DNA from: CAZFDT01 sp964518335
Lineage (GTDB): Bacteria; Planctomycetota; Phycisphaerae; Phycisphaerales; Phycisphaeraceae
Reading direction: 5' to 3'
NCBI GenBank assembly: GCA_964518335.1
Contig: CAZFDT010000007.1
Span: forward strand, 48,368-112,367
DNA: 64,000 nucleotides
The position numbers and the translations under genes were made by a program. Below the pieces are notes generated by a model that was not told the DNA's origin, made no database searches, and saw only the letters and a list, made by a program, of their open reading frames with translations. Positions 16,317 through 25,686 of this stretch are shown here, one piece after another (within the stretch, counting starts at the first letter, position 1; each line of letters starts with the position of its first letter).

Positions 16317-16832
16317 ATGATGCAACACCTCGATCCGGCGAGGACGACGTGGCATATCACCTTCGGCACCTACGGCACGCGACTGCATGGCGACGACCGG
16401 CCCACCGTCGATCGTGAGCACAATCGGCGTGGGCAAGGCTTTGTCGGCCGCGACGCCGATCGCGCCGCCGGCGAACGCAACAAGATGCGCGGCGACCCTG
16501 TCCATCTCGCCGCGCCACAACGTGCAGTCATCGAAACGCTCATCCCCGACATCTGCAAAAGGGGCGGCTGGACCTATCGTATCGCCGCCGCGCCCGACGA
16601 TGAGGACCACGTCCACGTCCTGCTCGATGCCGATCCCTCGATCGATCCTGACGCGATCCTGAAGTGGCTCAAGCGCTGGCTCGGCGAGGCGATGACGAAG
16701 CGATGGAACAAGCCCGTCAGCGGCACCTGGTGGGCCAAGGCCGGCTCGACGCGGCCTGTCGATGACGAGACGTACCTGAGCAACGCGTATCACTACATCC
16801 GCAAACAACGGACGGTTCGGCAACCGCAATAG
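16317..16832 (+). CDS. REP-associated tyrosine transposase (RAYT, Y1/IS200-like)
   Basis: The 171-residue protein is an HUH single-strand transposase. The N-terminal core is WHITFGTYGTRLHGD, the metal-binding HUH is EDHVHVLLD (HVH, about residues 96-102), and the catalytic Tyr lies in the C-terminal AYHYIRKQ. RAYTs are domesticated relatives of IS200/IS605 transposases that cut and spread REP palindromes. Here the gene is flanked by REP units: identical 25-mers on both sides and an inverted degenerate copy right after the stop. ATG 16317 is preferred because homology starts there and a -10-like box lies 6 nt upstream. Confidence 0.85.
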   Translation: MMQHLDPARTTWHITFGTYGTRLHGDDRPTVDREHNRRGQGFVGRDADRAAGERNKMRGDPVHLAAPQRAVIETLIPDICKRGGWTYRIAAAPDDEDHVHVLLDADPSIDPDAILKWLKRWLGEAMTKRWNKPVSGTWWAKAGSTRPVDDETYLSNAYHYIRKQRTVRQPQ

Positions 16833-16856
16833 GCGAGCCGCCGCGTGTCGCCGCGC
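16833..16856 (-). repeat. REP palindrome, inverted degenerate copy
   Basis: This is the reverse complement of the flanking REP unit with about two mismatches. It starts directly after the transposase stop codon. With the copy at 16872-16896 it forms an inverted pair (BIME) separated by 15 nt. Confidence 0.8.
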
Positions 16857-16871
16857 TTGTTCCCCCGGAAG

Positions 16872-16896
16872 GCGCGGCGGCACGCCGCGGCTCGCT
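16872..16896 (+). repeat. REP palindrome, downstream copy
   Basis: All 25 nt are identical to 16281-16305. It lies 10 nt before the end of the convergent methyltransferase gene and may also stop transcription from both sides. Confidence 0.9.
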
Positions 16897-16905
16897 GGCT
16901 GGCGG

Positions 16906-17613
16906 TCAACCGGCGATGGCGACCTTGCCGTGCGGGGCGGGGTCGGCTGCTGTTGCAGTGGACGCCTCGGCGCCGCGGGTGACACCGGGCTGGTGGGGGG
17001 TGAGGATGGCGATCTGCCAGAAGTCGAAGAGGCTGATCTTAAAGCGGTAGGCGACGTGCAGGTCGCAGTCGCCCATGCACTCTTCGAGGGACAGGTCGCT
17101 GCGCCAGCCGATCTTGACGCACAGGGGGTTGAAGACTTTTTCCCACCACGCCAGGAAGGGGCTGGCGGAGAGGAAGTGGTTGAGGACGACGATGCGGCCG
17201 GTGGGCTTGACCAGCCGCGCCGCCCACGCCAGCAGGCGGGCCGGCTCGCTGACCACGCTGATCGTGTGGCTGATGACGATGTGGTCGAAGCTGGCGTCGG
17301 CGAACGGGGGCAGCATGGCGTCGGCGTTGACCAGGTGGCAATGAGCCAGGTCCAGGTCGCGCTTCTTGTCGGCGGCCTTGGCGAGCATGCCCGGCGACAG
17401 GTCCAGGCCCACCACCGTCACGTTGCGCGGGTAGTGCCGCAGCGTCATGCCCGTGCCCACGCCCAGGTCCAGCACGCGGTCGCCTTCGCGCGGCCGCACG
17501 TGATCCAGCGCCCGCAACTGCCGCCGATGCACCAGCGCCCCGAAGGTGCGGTCATAGATCACCGCCCAGGCGTCGTAGGTCTTCTTCGTGATCGACTCGC
17601 GCATCCGCGACAT
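16906..17613 (-). CDS. Class I SAM-dependent methyltransferase (PmtA-like)
   Basis: The 235-residue protein has the methyltransferase fold: motif I VLDLGVGTGMTLRHYP at about residues 45-60, motif II VVGLDLSPGML, then NADAMLPPFADASFDHIVIS and GRIVVLNHF. The N-terminus (TYDAWAVIYDRTFGALVHRRQ) and the WWEKVFNPLCVKIGWRSDLSLE segment match phosphatidylethanolamine N-methyltransferases of the bacterial PmtA group. A phospholipid methylation role is therefore likely but not proven. The ATG at 17613 has AGGAA upstream; a GTG at 17640 would add 9 residues. It lies 43 nt after the TlpA-like gene on the same strand. Confidence 0.78.
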   Translation of the reverse strand: MSRMRESITKKTYDAWAVIYDRTFGALVHRRQLRALDHVRPREGDRVLDLGVGTGMTLRHYPRNVTVVGLDLSPGMLAKAADKKRDLDLAHCHLVNADAMLPPFADASFDHIVISHTISVVSEPARLLAWAARLVKPTGRIVVLNHFLSASPFLAWWEKVFNPLCVKIGWRSDLSLEECMGDCDLHVAYRFKISLFDFWQIAILTPHQPGVTRGAEASTATAADPAPHGKVAIAG

Positions 17614-17656
17614 GGCGACGAGTTCCTGTTCCCTGCCCACCAGCCCGGCGCCCAGG

Positions 17657-18242
17657 TCAAGGCGAGGGGGCGGTCAGCCTCTTGACCAACCCGATGATAT
17701 CGTCTGCCGTCGCTCCCTCAAAGAACTCCCCCGCCAGATTTCCCTGCCGGTCGTACACCAGGATCGCCGGCACCACCAGGTCCCGCCACTGCCGCCCCAG
17801 GCCCCGCACCGCCGCGATCTGGGCGTCCGAGTCGGGGGTCAGCAGAAAGGCGTCGTCCGTCGCCCCGTGCTGCTGCAGAAACGCGATGGCTTTGGCCTCC
17901 CAGTCGCCGGGCGAGTCGAGTGTCACCGTGACCGGCCGCACCCCGGGAAGCTGGTGCAGGCCCGTGTGCAGGGCGGGAAACAGCTCGATGCACGGAGCGC
18001 ACCACGTCGCCCAGAAGTCGATGACCAGCACGCGGTCCTGCGCCGCGGTCTGCTCGATGATGCGCTGCAGCGCCCCCAGATCGACCTGTGTCAGCGTGGT
18101 CAACGCCGGGGGCTGCTCGGCAAGGAGCTGGTGCTGCGGGCTGGCGGGCGCGGCCTGGGTCGGCGCGTCGTCGCCACAGCCGGCCATGGCCCATAGAATG
18201 GTTCCCAACACAGCCATCGTGCCACGAGGAGTAAACGACATC

Positions 18243-18244
<2 letters not shown>
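17657..18244 (-). CDS. TlpA/ResA-like thioredoxin lipoprotein
   Basis: The 195-residue protein has a lipoprotein signal (MAVLGTILWAMAGC, Cys near residue 22) and a thioredoxin-fold domain with the redox motif WATWCAPC near residue 80. It also has the cis-Pro segment VVPAILVYDRQG. Proteins of this type reduce disulfides in the periplasm, often for cytochrome c maturation. The start is uncertain: the ATG pair at 18244/18241 overlaps the divergent DegP start codon, and ATG 18217 would also keep the signal peptide. Confidence 0.82.
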
Positions 18245-19625
<1,381 letters not shown>

Positions 19626-19673
19626 GGCTCGAACACATCAGCGCCCGTGCCGCCCCAGCAGCAATGACCGGTG

Positions 19674-19916
19674 TCATCCTGCTTTTCGCCGAGGCGCCTC
19701 TTTCATGATCTGCATCAACCCCCGCAAAGCCCGGTTGACAGCCTTACTGTCTGGAAACGCCGCGCGAACGTCGTCATCGAGGGTCACGACAGTGACGCGA
19801 ACACTGTTGCCGGCATGTCGGCGGCGGGCGTAACGTCCCACTTGGCCCTTGGAAAAGTCGTAGGGCGGCGACACCGACTTAGCCTTGCGAGAGGTCGTCT
19901 TTGATCCTTTGCTCAT
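19674..19916 (-). CDS. BrnA-like antitoxin (ribbon-helix-helix C-terminus)
   Basis: The 80-residue basic protein follows the BrnT-like toxin gene on the same strand and overlaps it by 38 nt. The N-terminal half is disordered and Ser/Lys-rich. The C-terminal half (NSVRVTVVTLDDDVRAAFPDS, then VNRALRGLMQIMKE) reads as a beta strand plus two helices, as in BrnA-type ribbon-helix-helix antitoxins. The assignment rests on context plus this pattern; sequence similarity alone would be weak. Confidence 0.6.
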   Translation of the reverse strand: MSKGSKTTSRKAKSVSPPYDFSKGQVGRYARRRHAGNSVRVTVVTLDDDVRAAFPDSKAVNRALRGLMQIMKEAPRRKAG

Positions 19917-20187
19917 AGCTGCTCCGCTCTCTTGCGGTGGGTTTGCGTGCGCTGATTATACGGATGCAATCGCCACGTTCGGCATGCACCACGATCAGGA
20001 GCCGGCCGCGCTGCGAGCGGCCAATGGTGACGAGACGCTCTTCCTCTTCCGAATGCGTGACATCGGGAATCGTCACGGTCAGAAGATCCTCAAAAATGGT
20101 ACACGCCTCCCGAAAATCGACCCGGTGCTTCCGCAGGTTCTCCGCGGCCTTGGCGGCATGCCACTCAAATCTCCGCACCGGCTCCAT
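19879..20187 (-). CDS. brnT: BrnT family toxin
   Basis: The 102-residue protein has the BrnT fold signature throughout: RRFEWHAAKAAENLRKHRVDF at the N-terminus, EACTIFEDLLTVTIPD, EEERLVTIGRS, GRLLIVVHAER and the C-terminal IRIISARKPTARERSSYE. BrnT is a RelE-like ribonuclease that inhibits translation and is neutralised by BrnA. The toxin gene precedes the antitoxin gene, as in the known operons. An ATG at 20205 would add six residues. It diverges from thiS. Confidence 0.82.
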   Translation of the reverse strand: MEPVRRFEWHAAKAAENLRKHRVDFREACTIFEDLLTVTIPDVTHSEEEERLVTIGRSQRGRLLIVVHAERGDCIRIISARKPTARERSSYEQRIKDDLSQG

Positions 20188-20218
20188 GGGAGTGAAGACT
20201 ACCATGTTCGCTGCCCGC

Positions 20219-20224
20219 TATCAT
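20219..20224 (+). promoter_or_regulatory. Putative -10 box (TATCAT) of thiS
   Basis: GCTATCAT ends 9 nt before the thiS ATG. The same octamer precedes the RAYT gene, aspS (47685-47692) and ispG (54466-54473). Confidence 0.4.
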
Positions 20225-20233
20225 GCCCATGCG

Positions 20234-20434
20234 ATGACACTCACCATCAACGGCGAACGCAGGACGCTCGACGGTATCCGCACCGTGAAGGATGTGATTT
20301 GTGCGATGGGCCTGGCGGGTCGTGCCGTCGCCGTCGAGGTGAATCAAAATGTCGTGCCCAAGCGTCAGCACGACGACGTCACGCTGCGCGACGGCGACGT
20401 GATCGAACTGGTCACCCTTGTCGGGGGCGGGTGA
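20234..20434 (+). CDS. thiS: Thiamine biosynthesis sulfur carrier ThiS
   Basis: The 66-residue ubiquitin-fold protein ends in VGGG. The terminal Gly is adenylated by ThiF and thiocarboxylated, then donates sulfur for the thiazole ring. Family marks are MTLTINGE, AVEVNQNVVPK, DGDVIELVTLVGGG. ThiG lies downstream on the same strand but is separated by a gene for an unknown membrane protein. ThiF and ThiH/ThiO are not in the window, and no TPP riboswitch is seen upstream. Confidence 0.92.
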   Translation: MTLTINGERRTLDGIRTVKDVICAMGLAGRAVAVEVNQNVVPKRQHDDVTLRDGDVIELVTLVGGG

Positions 20435-20476
20435 GCGACGCCCCATTCCAGCGGCAGCTCCATGTGAGTCCCGGGT

Positions 20477-21445
20477 ATGAAACCTCGCGTCGCCGTGATC
20501 TGGCTCGGACTCGTGTTGAGTATCGCTGTGGTGTGCGGACTGGTGATGCTCAGCCCGCGTATGGCTCCTGTCAGAAAGGGCACGGCCACTGCGTTTTGGG
20601 CTCATGCGTGCGGTGTCAACCTGACGGATGCCGCCCCTGCAACGTCCATGGGGCGAGTCTATGCCGTGTCGAGCATGTGCTACTACGAGGACCAGCACAT
20701 GCATGGTTCGGTGCTCTATTCTGTGCCCATGGCGGAGGTTCAACCCTCCTTGGCGCGAGTCGTGCAGATGATTGATCAACGCCTCCCCTCAGAGGAGGAG
20801 CCCGACGATGTGATCGTCGCGCTCGCGGCATGGCAGGCCAGGCCAATGGTGCAACAGACCGTTGATCGACTCGTCAGCGATTTGCATGAAGCACACATCT
20901 CGCGGCTGGCCAAGCAATCGCCGACGAGCATTACGGCAATAGGTGTTTACGACTATCTGTTCGAGCGGAGGCTTGAGCAGGCCAAGTGGTATTGGGCTAA
21001 CCACGTGTTCGAGTGCATCTGGTTGCTCGGTCTGGTATGGCTGGCACTGTGGCCACTGCTGCGCCAGAGTCCGCCATGGCGATGGATTGTTCATCTTGCG
21101 CCATTGCCGCTGTTGTTCATGCTGCCGGTGTATCTCGGTTACGCGATCTTCACATTCACGTCGGCTGGACCCAGTGGCGGCGTGCTCTACCCATGGCTTG
21201 CGGTGATCGCAGGATCGCGGGGGACGTTCACGAGCCTCGATCACCAGATCGTCGAGTACCTGCCGCAGGTGCTCGAACCGCTATCGCAACCCATCGGTTC
21301 ACCCATGGCGTTGTCCGGCCGCGGACTGACTGGTCCAACCGCAGCCGTCGTGACTGGCGTGGTGATTGGGCTTGTCGCCGGCGCTGCTGCCTGGTGCTGG
21401 AGGCGTCTGACAGTGCGGCGTCTGTTTCCGCATCGACCTTCGTGA
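20477..21445 (+). CDS. Hypothetical multi-pass membrane protein
   Basis: The product has 322 residues and I recognise no family. It has an N-terminal membrane segment (about 6-27), a soluble region of about 140 residues with a VAVSSMCYYEDQHMHG-like patch (MCYYEDQHMHG), then membrane segments at about 178-196, 205-228 and 288-308, with a basic C-terminal end. Base use is slightly less GC-rich than in neighbouring genes (the third positions are more mixed), which may mean later acquisition. It sits between thiS and thiG. The gap to thiS is 42 nt, and thiG has its own promoter-like box, so a thiamine role is not implied. Confidence 0.65.
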   Translation: MKPRVAVIWLGLVLSIAVVCGLVMLSPRMAPVRKGTATAFWAHACGVNLTDAAPATSMGRVYAVSSMCYYEDQHMHGSVLYSVPMAEVQPSLARVVQMIDQRLPSEEEPDDVIVALAAWQARPMVQQTVDRLVSDLHEAHISRLAKQSPTSITAIGVYDYLFERRLEQAKWYWANHVFECIWLLGLVWLALWPLLRQSPPWRWIVHLAPLPLLFMLPVYLGYAIFTFTSAGPSGGVLYPWLAVIAGSRGTFTSLDHQIVEYLPQVLEPLSQPIGSPMALSGRGLTGPTAAVVTGVVIGLVAGAAAWCWRRLTVRRLFPHRPS

Positions 21446-21523
21446 CAGTCAACGTGTCACTACTCGCCAGAGGGTAATGGTCCAGATCGGTAACGCCACA
21501 CATGTTTCGAAACGTCACGCAGC

Positions 21524-21529
21524 TATACT
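21524..21529 (+). promoter_or_regulatory. Putative -10 box (TATACT) of thiG
   Basis: GCTATACT ends 8 nt before ATG 21538, supporting that start among three in-frame ATGs (21502, 21538, 21550). Confidence 0.45.
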
Positions 21530-21537
21530 TGCGCTTC

Positions 21538-22401
21538 ATGGACACCGACATGACGACCACACTCGAACAACTCGACCCCCGGGAAGCGCCCCTCATCGTT
21601 GGCGGCCGCACGCTCGCTTCGCGGCTGATCGTGGGCACGGGCAAGTACGCCGACTTCGACATCATGCAGAAGGCGCTCGACGCCAGCGGGGCGGCAGCGA
21701 TCACCGTCGCGGTGCGGCGCGAGCGGCTGTACAACGAGCAGGGCCAGTCGCTGCTGGACTTCATCGACACCGACCGTTACACGATCCTGCCCAATACGGC
21801 GGGGTGCTTCACCGCCGCCGACGCGGTGCGTGTGGCCCGGCTCGGCCGCGAACTGCTCGACCAGCTCGACAACCCCGGCAAGGACTGGGTCAAGCTCGAA
21901 GTCCTTGCCGACAAGAAGACGCTGCTGCCCGACCCCGTGGGCACGCTCGAAGCGACGCGCGAGCTGGTGAAGGATGGCTTCGCGGTGATGTGCTACACCA
22001 GCGACGACCCGGTCATGGCGGCGAAGATCAAAGAGGCGGGTGCGACGGCGGTGATGCCCGCCGGGTCACCGATCGGCAGCGGCCAGGGCGTGCTCAACCC
22101 CAACGCGATCCGCATCATCCTCGAGCTTCTCAAAGATGGTGACCCGACGTATCCCGTCATCGTCGATGCCGGCGTCGGCACCGCCAGTGACGTGACCATC
22201 GCGATGGAACTGGGCGCCGACGGCGTGCTGCTGAACACCGGCATCGCCCACGCCAAAGACCCGCTGCGCATGGCCCACGCCATGCGCCACGCCCTCGACG
22301 CCGGCCGCCTGGCGTACCTTGCCGGCCGCATCCCCAAAAAACTCTACGCCACCGCCAGCAGCCCGTGGACGGGCGTGATCAGCTACATCCCCGGCGAGTG
22401 A
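21538..22401 (+). CDS. thiG: Thiazole synthase ThiG
   Basis: The 287-residue TIM-barrel enzyme builds the thiazole phosphate of thiamine from deoxyxylulose phosphate, dehydroglycine and ThiS thiocarboxylate. The Schiff-base Lys is in VKLEVLADKKTLLPD. Other marks are LIVGTGKYADF, TILPNTAGCFTA, MPAGSPIGSGQGVLNP, PVIVDAGVGTASD and LLNTGIAHAKDP. The C-terminus, SPWTGVISY, also fits. The length is slightly above the usual 255-265 because of the N-terminal residues. A bidirectional hairpin follows and separates it from the convergent gene. Confidence 0.95.
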   Translation: MDTDMTTTLEQLDPREAPLIVGGRTLASRLIVGTGKYADFDIMQKALDASGAAAITVAVRRERLYNEQGQSLLDFIDTDRYTILPNTAGCFTAADAVRVARLGRELLDQLDNPGKDWVKLEVLADKKTLLPDPVGTLEATRELVKDGFAVMCYTSDDPVMAAKIKEAGATAVMPAGSPIGSGQGVLNPNAIRIILELLKDGDPTYPVIVDAGVGTASDVTIAMELGADGVLLNTGIAHAKDPLRMAHAMRHALDAGRLAYLAGRIPKKLYATASSPWTGVISYIPGE

Positions 22402-22433
22402 GCGTGGGTGCTATCAGCGGCCGTTGCCCTGCG

Positions 22434-22478
22434 ACAAAGCCGCAACGCCGCGCGTGCGTGGCGGCGCTGCGACTTTGT
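22434..22478. terminator. Bidirectional terminator between thiG and a convergent gene
   Basis: ACAAAG and CTTTGT close a long stem with CGCAACGCCGC/GCGGCGCTGCG inside (one mismatch) and a 9-nt loop. It lies between the ends of two convergent genes. The U-rich tail is short. Confidence 0.6.
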
Positions 22479-22500
22479 GGCTGTGGGGTGAGCCGTGGCG

Positions 22501-23001
22501 TCAGTCGTAGGCTGCGTCGCGGTACGTGCCTTCGGTGAAGGTGAAGGTCACGTGGCTCAGGGCGTAGCGTGCCGCGGCGGTGCTCGACAGGCGGATGGTG
22601 TAGAGATCGCCGTTGATGCTCAGCAGCTCGATCTTGAAGCCATTGTCATCGACGTTGGTGGCGTTTTCGCCGCTGACCCATTTGGCGACGTGCCGGCCGG
22701 CCTTGGTCTCGACCTTGACGCTGTCGCCGGCGCCGGTGACGCGGATGACGAACGTGTCGCTGTGGATGGCGTTGTCCTCGCCGAGTCCGACCGGCGCGTC
22801 CTCGTACTTGACCGAGGCGCCGACGCGTTCGACGACGTAGGGCGTGCTCTGGCCACCGTCCTGCCCGGGGACGGTTCGCATGACCGTCGTCGAGCCATTG
22901 GTCGGCGACTGGACCACGGCGGCCGCCCAGGCTTGCTGGCCGACTGCCGAGAGCAGGACACACGCTGCGGCTGTCACGACGATGCGTTGACCCATGGACA
23001 T
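22501..23001 (-). CDS. Hypothetical secreted protein
   Basis: The 166-residue protein begins with a signal peptide (GQRIVVTAAACVLLSAVGQQAWA, cleavage about residue 25). The mature part is acidic, rich in Ser, Thr, Val and Gly, and reads as beta strands (TFVIRVTGAGDSVKVET, YALSHVTFTFTEG). I recognise no family. ATG 23001 was chosen because GAGGG lies about 8 nt upstream; ATG 22995 is also possible. It is transcribed away from the PpiD-like gene. Confidence 0.6.
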   Translation of the reverse strand: MSMGQRIVVTAAACVLLSAVGQQAWAAAVVQSPTNGSTTVMRTVPGQDGGQSTPYVVERVGASVKYEDAPVGLGEDNAIHSDTFVIRVTGAGDSVKVETKAGRHVAKWVSGENATNVDDNGFKIELLSINGDLYTIRLSSTAAARYALSHVTFTFTEGTYRDAAYD

Positions 23002-23197
23002 GACGCTACCCTCGCCTTCTGTCCTGGATCCCATCTCACCGCCCCGCCGACGCCGGCGGCCTCCGGGCCGATCCCCGGTCGATGACGGCCGGGGTCTGCA
23101 CCACGACCAACCTTACGATTCGGCGGCCCCGTGGGCCAATCCATTTCACCGGGATTTTGCTCGTGACGCGACCGCCCCACCGCCGCAGCGATTTTCG

Positions 23198-23203
23198 TAC
23201 AAT
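23198..23203 (+). promoter_or_regulatory. Putative -10 box (TACAAT), leaderless-type
   Basis: TACAAT (5 of 6 to consensus) ends 6 nt before ATG 23210, with no Shine-Dalgarno sequence. Confidence 0.45.
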
Positions 23204-23209
23204 CCCGCG

Positions 23210-25231
23210 ATGCTCAAGTTCTTCCGAAAGTACAACAAGTGGATCTTGGCCGTCGGCGCCTGCGTGCTGATGGTGACGTTCCTGGTGGACCCGTCGATGT
23301 GGGCCCGAGGCGGGGACGACTCGGGCGAGCCGATCGGCACGATCGACGGCCAAACGCTGACGGTGGGCCAGCAGCGGCGGGCGCGCGACGAGCTGACGCT
23401 GCTGGAGCGTATCGGCCTGCCGACGGTGGGCCGTGACGACGCCGAACTCACCTGGCTGCTGATGAAGACCGAGGCCCAGTCGATGGGGCTGGAGGCCAGC
23501 CAGTTCGAGGTCGATGTGGTGCTGGGCCTGCTGGGACTGGACGACGCGCAGATGGCGCAGTTGGCCCGTGGCGTGGGGGTGACGGCCGGGTACGTGCGTG
23601 AGGCGATCCGAAGCTGGGTGGTGATGCAGCAGTACCGCGAGCTGGTGCTGGGTCTGGGGCATATGAACATGCAGGAGCGGCTGTCGATGTACATGACGGC
23701 GCAAAGCCTGTACCAGCAGGCGTGGCAGGCGCCGGAGTTTATTCAGGGGTTCTATCTGCAGCAGGCGGGTGTGGCCGCCGAGGCCGCCGCCGGCCGACCT
23801 CGCGTCAGCGAGCCGCTGCTGCAGCGCATGGCGATGGATCAGTTGGCGACGGTCAAGTTCACCGCGCTGACGATCCCAGCGGGCAAGGCGTTGCCCTCGG
23901 TCGCCGAGCCGGCGGCGGACAAGCTGGCGGACCTTTTCGAGCGTTACAAGGACAAGCTGCCCGCGCGCGGCGAGGAGGCGACGGGCCTGCCCTTTGGCTA
24001 TCGCACGCCCGATCGCGTCAAGCTCGAGTACCTGTCGATCCCGCTGGAGCGGCTGCGGTCGAAGGTGACGATCGACGAAGCCGATGCGATGGAGCATTAC
24101 GAGGCGAACAAGGACCGCTACCGCACGCCGCCGAAGCCGGGCGAAGGCGACCTGCTGTCGCGTCAAGGGGAGCTGCAGCCGTACGCCGTGGTGCGGTCGC
24201 GGGTGATGGAGGAGCTGATCGACGAGAAGGCGTCGGAGCTGGCCGATCGCATGGTCAAGGCGGCGCGGGCGATGCTGCTGGAGCAGGCGCGTGGCCTGGT
24301 GGAGAAGGATGGCTACCGCGACGTGCCTGCGGACTGGGCGCCGCTGCCGCTGTCGTCGGTGGCCGAGGCGATGCAGAAGGACGCGCAGTTCGGCGTGCTG
24401 ATGGACGCGCACCAGTTCGGCGACCGCTGGTTCGACGGGCGCGACTTGACGCAGCAGCCGGGCATCGGCCGCAGCAGTACGGGCGGGGCGCGTCCGATCC
24501 CGTTTGCGGCTTACGTGCTGTCCACGCGGGAGATCAACCCCGACTCGCCGCTGGCGTCGAGCACGCGGCTGCAGGTGGGCATGCCCAGCGCGCCGCTGAC
24601 GGGCATCGACGGGACGCGCTATCTGTTCCGGCTCACTGCAGCACAGAAGACGCGCGCCCCCGACTCGCTCGACGAGGTGCGCGACCAGGTCGTCAGCGAC
24701 GCGCGGCGCCTGGCGGCGCTGCAGGAGCTGCAGGCCCACGCGCAGGAATGGATCGACAAGGCGCTGGCGTCGGACGACTGGAAGGCGATGGCCGACGCGC
24801 AGGAGCTGTCGCTGGTCGAGTCGGGCGACGTGCCGCGGCGCGAGTTCGCCGGGCGGGGCCAGCCGTTGCCGCCGATGGTGGACCGCGTCGGCCGCAGCGC
24901 CACGGTGATCGACGCCGTGTTCGAGAAGGCCTACGCCCTGGCCGAGCGCGGCGTGGTCGCCGACGCCCCGCTCGCCGACCGTATCGGGGCTGCCGGCAGT
25001 GAGCCGACGCTGTCGCTGGTGGTCTTCCGCATCGAGGGCTTCACGCCGATCCCGCGCAGTCGTTACGAGCGCGAGGCGTCGTCGCCGCTGTTCAGTGTGC
25101 TGGTCAACGAGGCGCTCAAGCCCACCCTGGGCGAGGATCAGGACGTGGACGCGACCGATCCTCTGTCGCCGACGGCGCTGAAGAAGCGGCTGAAGTTCGT
25201 CGCCACGGGCGAGAAGGCGCCGGCCAACTGA
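23210..25231 (+). CDS. SurA/PpiD-like membrane-anchored periplasmic chaperone
   Basis: The 673-residue protein has one N-terminal membrane anchor (WILAVGACVLMVTFLVDPS, residues 10-28), then a helical SurA_N-type region (GTIDGQTLTVGQQRRARDEL onwards). A long charged region follows (VKLEYLSIPLERLRSKVTIDEADAMEHYEANKDRYR) that resembles the parvulin-linked region of PpiD. I do not see a complete parvulin active site, so prolyl isomerase activity is doubtful. Such proteins help outer-membrane or secreted proteins fold after export. Homology and the -10 box both point to ATG 23210; the open frame upstream is noise. Confidence 0.75.
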   Translation: MLKFFRKYNKWILAVGACVLMVTFLVDPSMWARGGDDSGEPIGTIDGQTLTVGQQRRARDELTLLERIGLPTVGRDDAELTWLLMKTEAQSMGLEASQFEVDVVLGLLGLDDAQMAQLARGVGVTAGYVREAIRSWVVMQQYRELVLGLGHMNMQERLSMYMTAQSLYQQAWQAPEFIQGFYLQQAGVAAEAAAGRPRVSEPLLQRMAMDQLATVKFTALTIPAGKALPSVAEPAADKLADLFERYKDKLPARGEEATGLPFGYRTPDRVKLEYLSIPLERLRSKVTIDEADAMEHYEANKDRYRTPPKPGEGDLLSRQGELQPYAVVRSRVMEELIDEKASELADRMVKAARAMLLEQARGLVEKDGYRDVPADWAPLPLSSVAEAMQKDAQFGVLMDAHQFGDRWFDGRDLTQQPGIGRSSTGGARPIPFAAYVLSTREINPDSPLASSTRLQVGMPSAPLTGIDGTRYLFRLTAAQKTRAPDSLDEVRDQVVSDARRLAALQELQAHAQEWIDKALASDDWKAMADAQELSLVESGDVPRREFAGRGQPLPPMVDRVGRSATVIDAVFEKAYALAERGVVADAPLADRIGAAGSEPTLSLVVFRIEGFTPIPRSRYEREASSPLFSVLVNEALKPTLGEDQDVDATDPLSPTALKKRLKFVATGEKAPAN

Positions 25232-25238
25232 CGCTCGC

Positions 25239-25592
25239 TCAGCCGACCGTGGACCCGGCGGGCACGGCTTTGCCCGGCTGCAGCACGACCACGTCCTGCA
25301 CGCTGTCGCCCTCCATGACGGAAGCCGCCAGCAGCATGCCGTTGGACACCTCGCCGCGAATCTGCCTCGGGGCGAGATTGGCCACGACGACAATCTGCCG
25401 CCCCACCAGCGCGGCCGGATCGCCCACATACTGACGTATCCCGGCACAGATCTGTCGCTGCTCCGACCCCAGGTCGATCTGCAGTTTCAGCAGGCGATCG
25501 GCGTTGGGGTGCGGCTCGGCGGCGATGATCGTGGCCACCCGCAGGTCCAGCTTGGCGAAATCGTCGTAGGTGATCGTCGGTTTGAGGTCCAT
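25239..25592 (-). CDS. Stand-alone MetRS C-terminal-type tRNA-binding protein
   Basis: The 117-residue protein is a single EMAP-II/Arc1p-like OB-fold domain: ITYDDFAKLDLRVATIIAAEPHPNADRLLKLQIDLG, RQICAGIRQYV, IVVVANLAPRQIRGEVSNGMLLAA. It corresponds to the C-terminal dimerisation/tRNA-binding domain of methionyl-tRNA synthetase, or to free-standing MetRS beta subunits and CsaA. The catalytic MetRS is not in the window. AGGAG lies about 10 nt before ATG 25592. It converges with the PpiD-like gene (7 nt gap) and diverges from the AsmA-like gene. Confidence 0.85.
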   Translation of the reverse strand: MDLKPTITYDDFAKLDLRVATIIAAEPHPNADRLLKLQIDLGSEQRQICAGIRQYVGDPAALVGRQIVVVANLAPRQIRGEVSNGMLLAASVMEGDSVQDVVVLQPGKAVPAGSTVG

Positions 25593-25686
25593 CACGCCCA
25601 GGCTCCTGGCATACGCAAAGCCCAGAGCATAGCCGATAATGGCGGTGGGCTGGTGCGTACCATATTCCGGGCTCTGGTTTGACCTC

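Noticed and set aside
20206..20233. TPP riboswitch upstream of thiS or thiG
   Set aside because: No CTGAGA or ACCTGATC-like core is found, and the gaps are too short for the structure.
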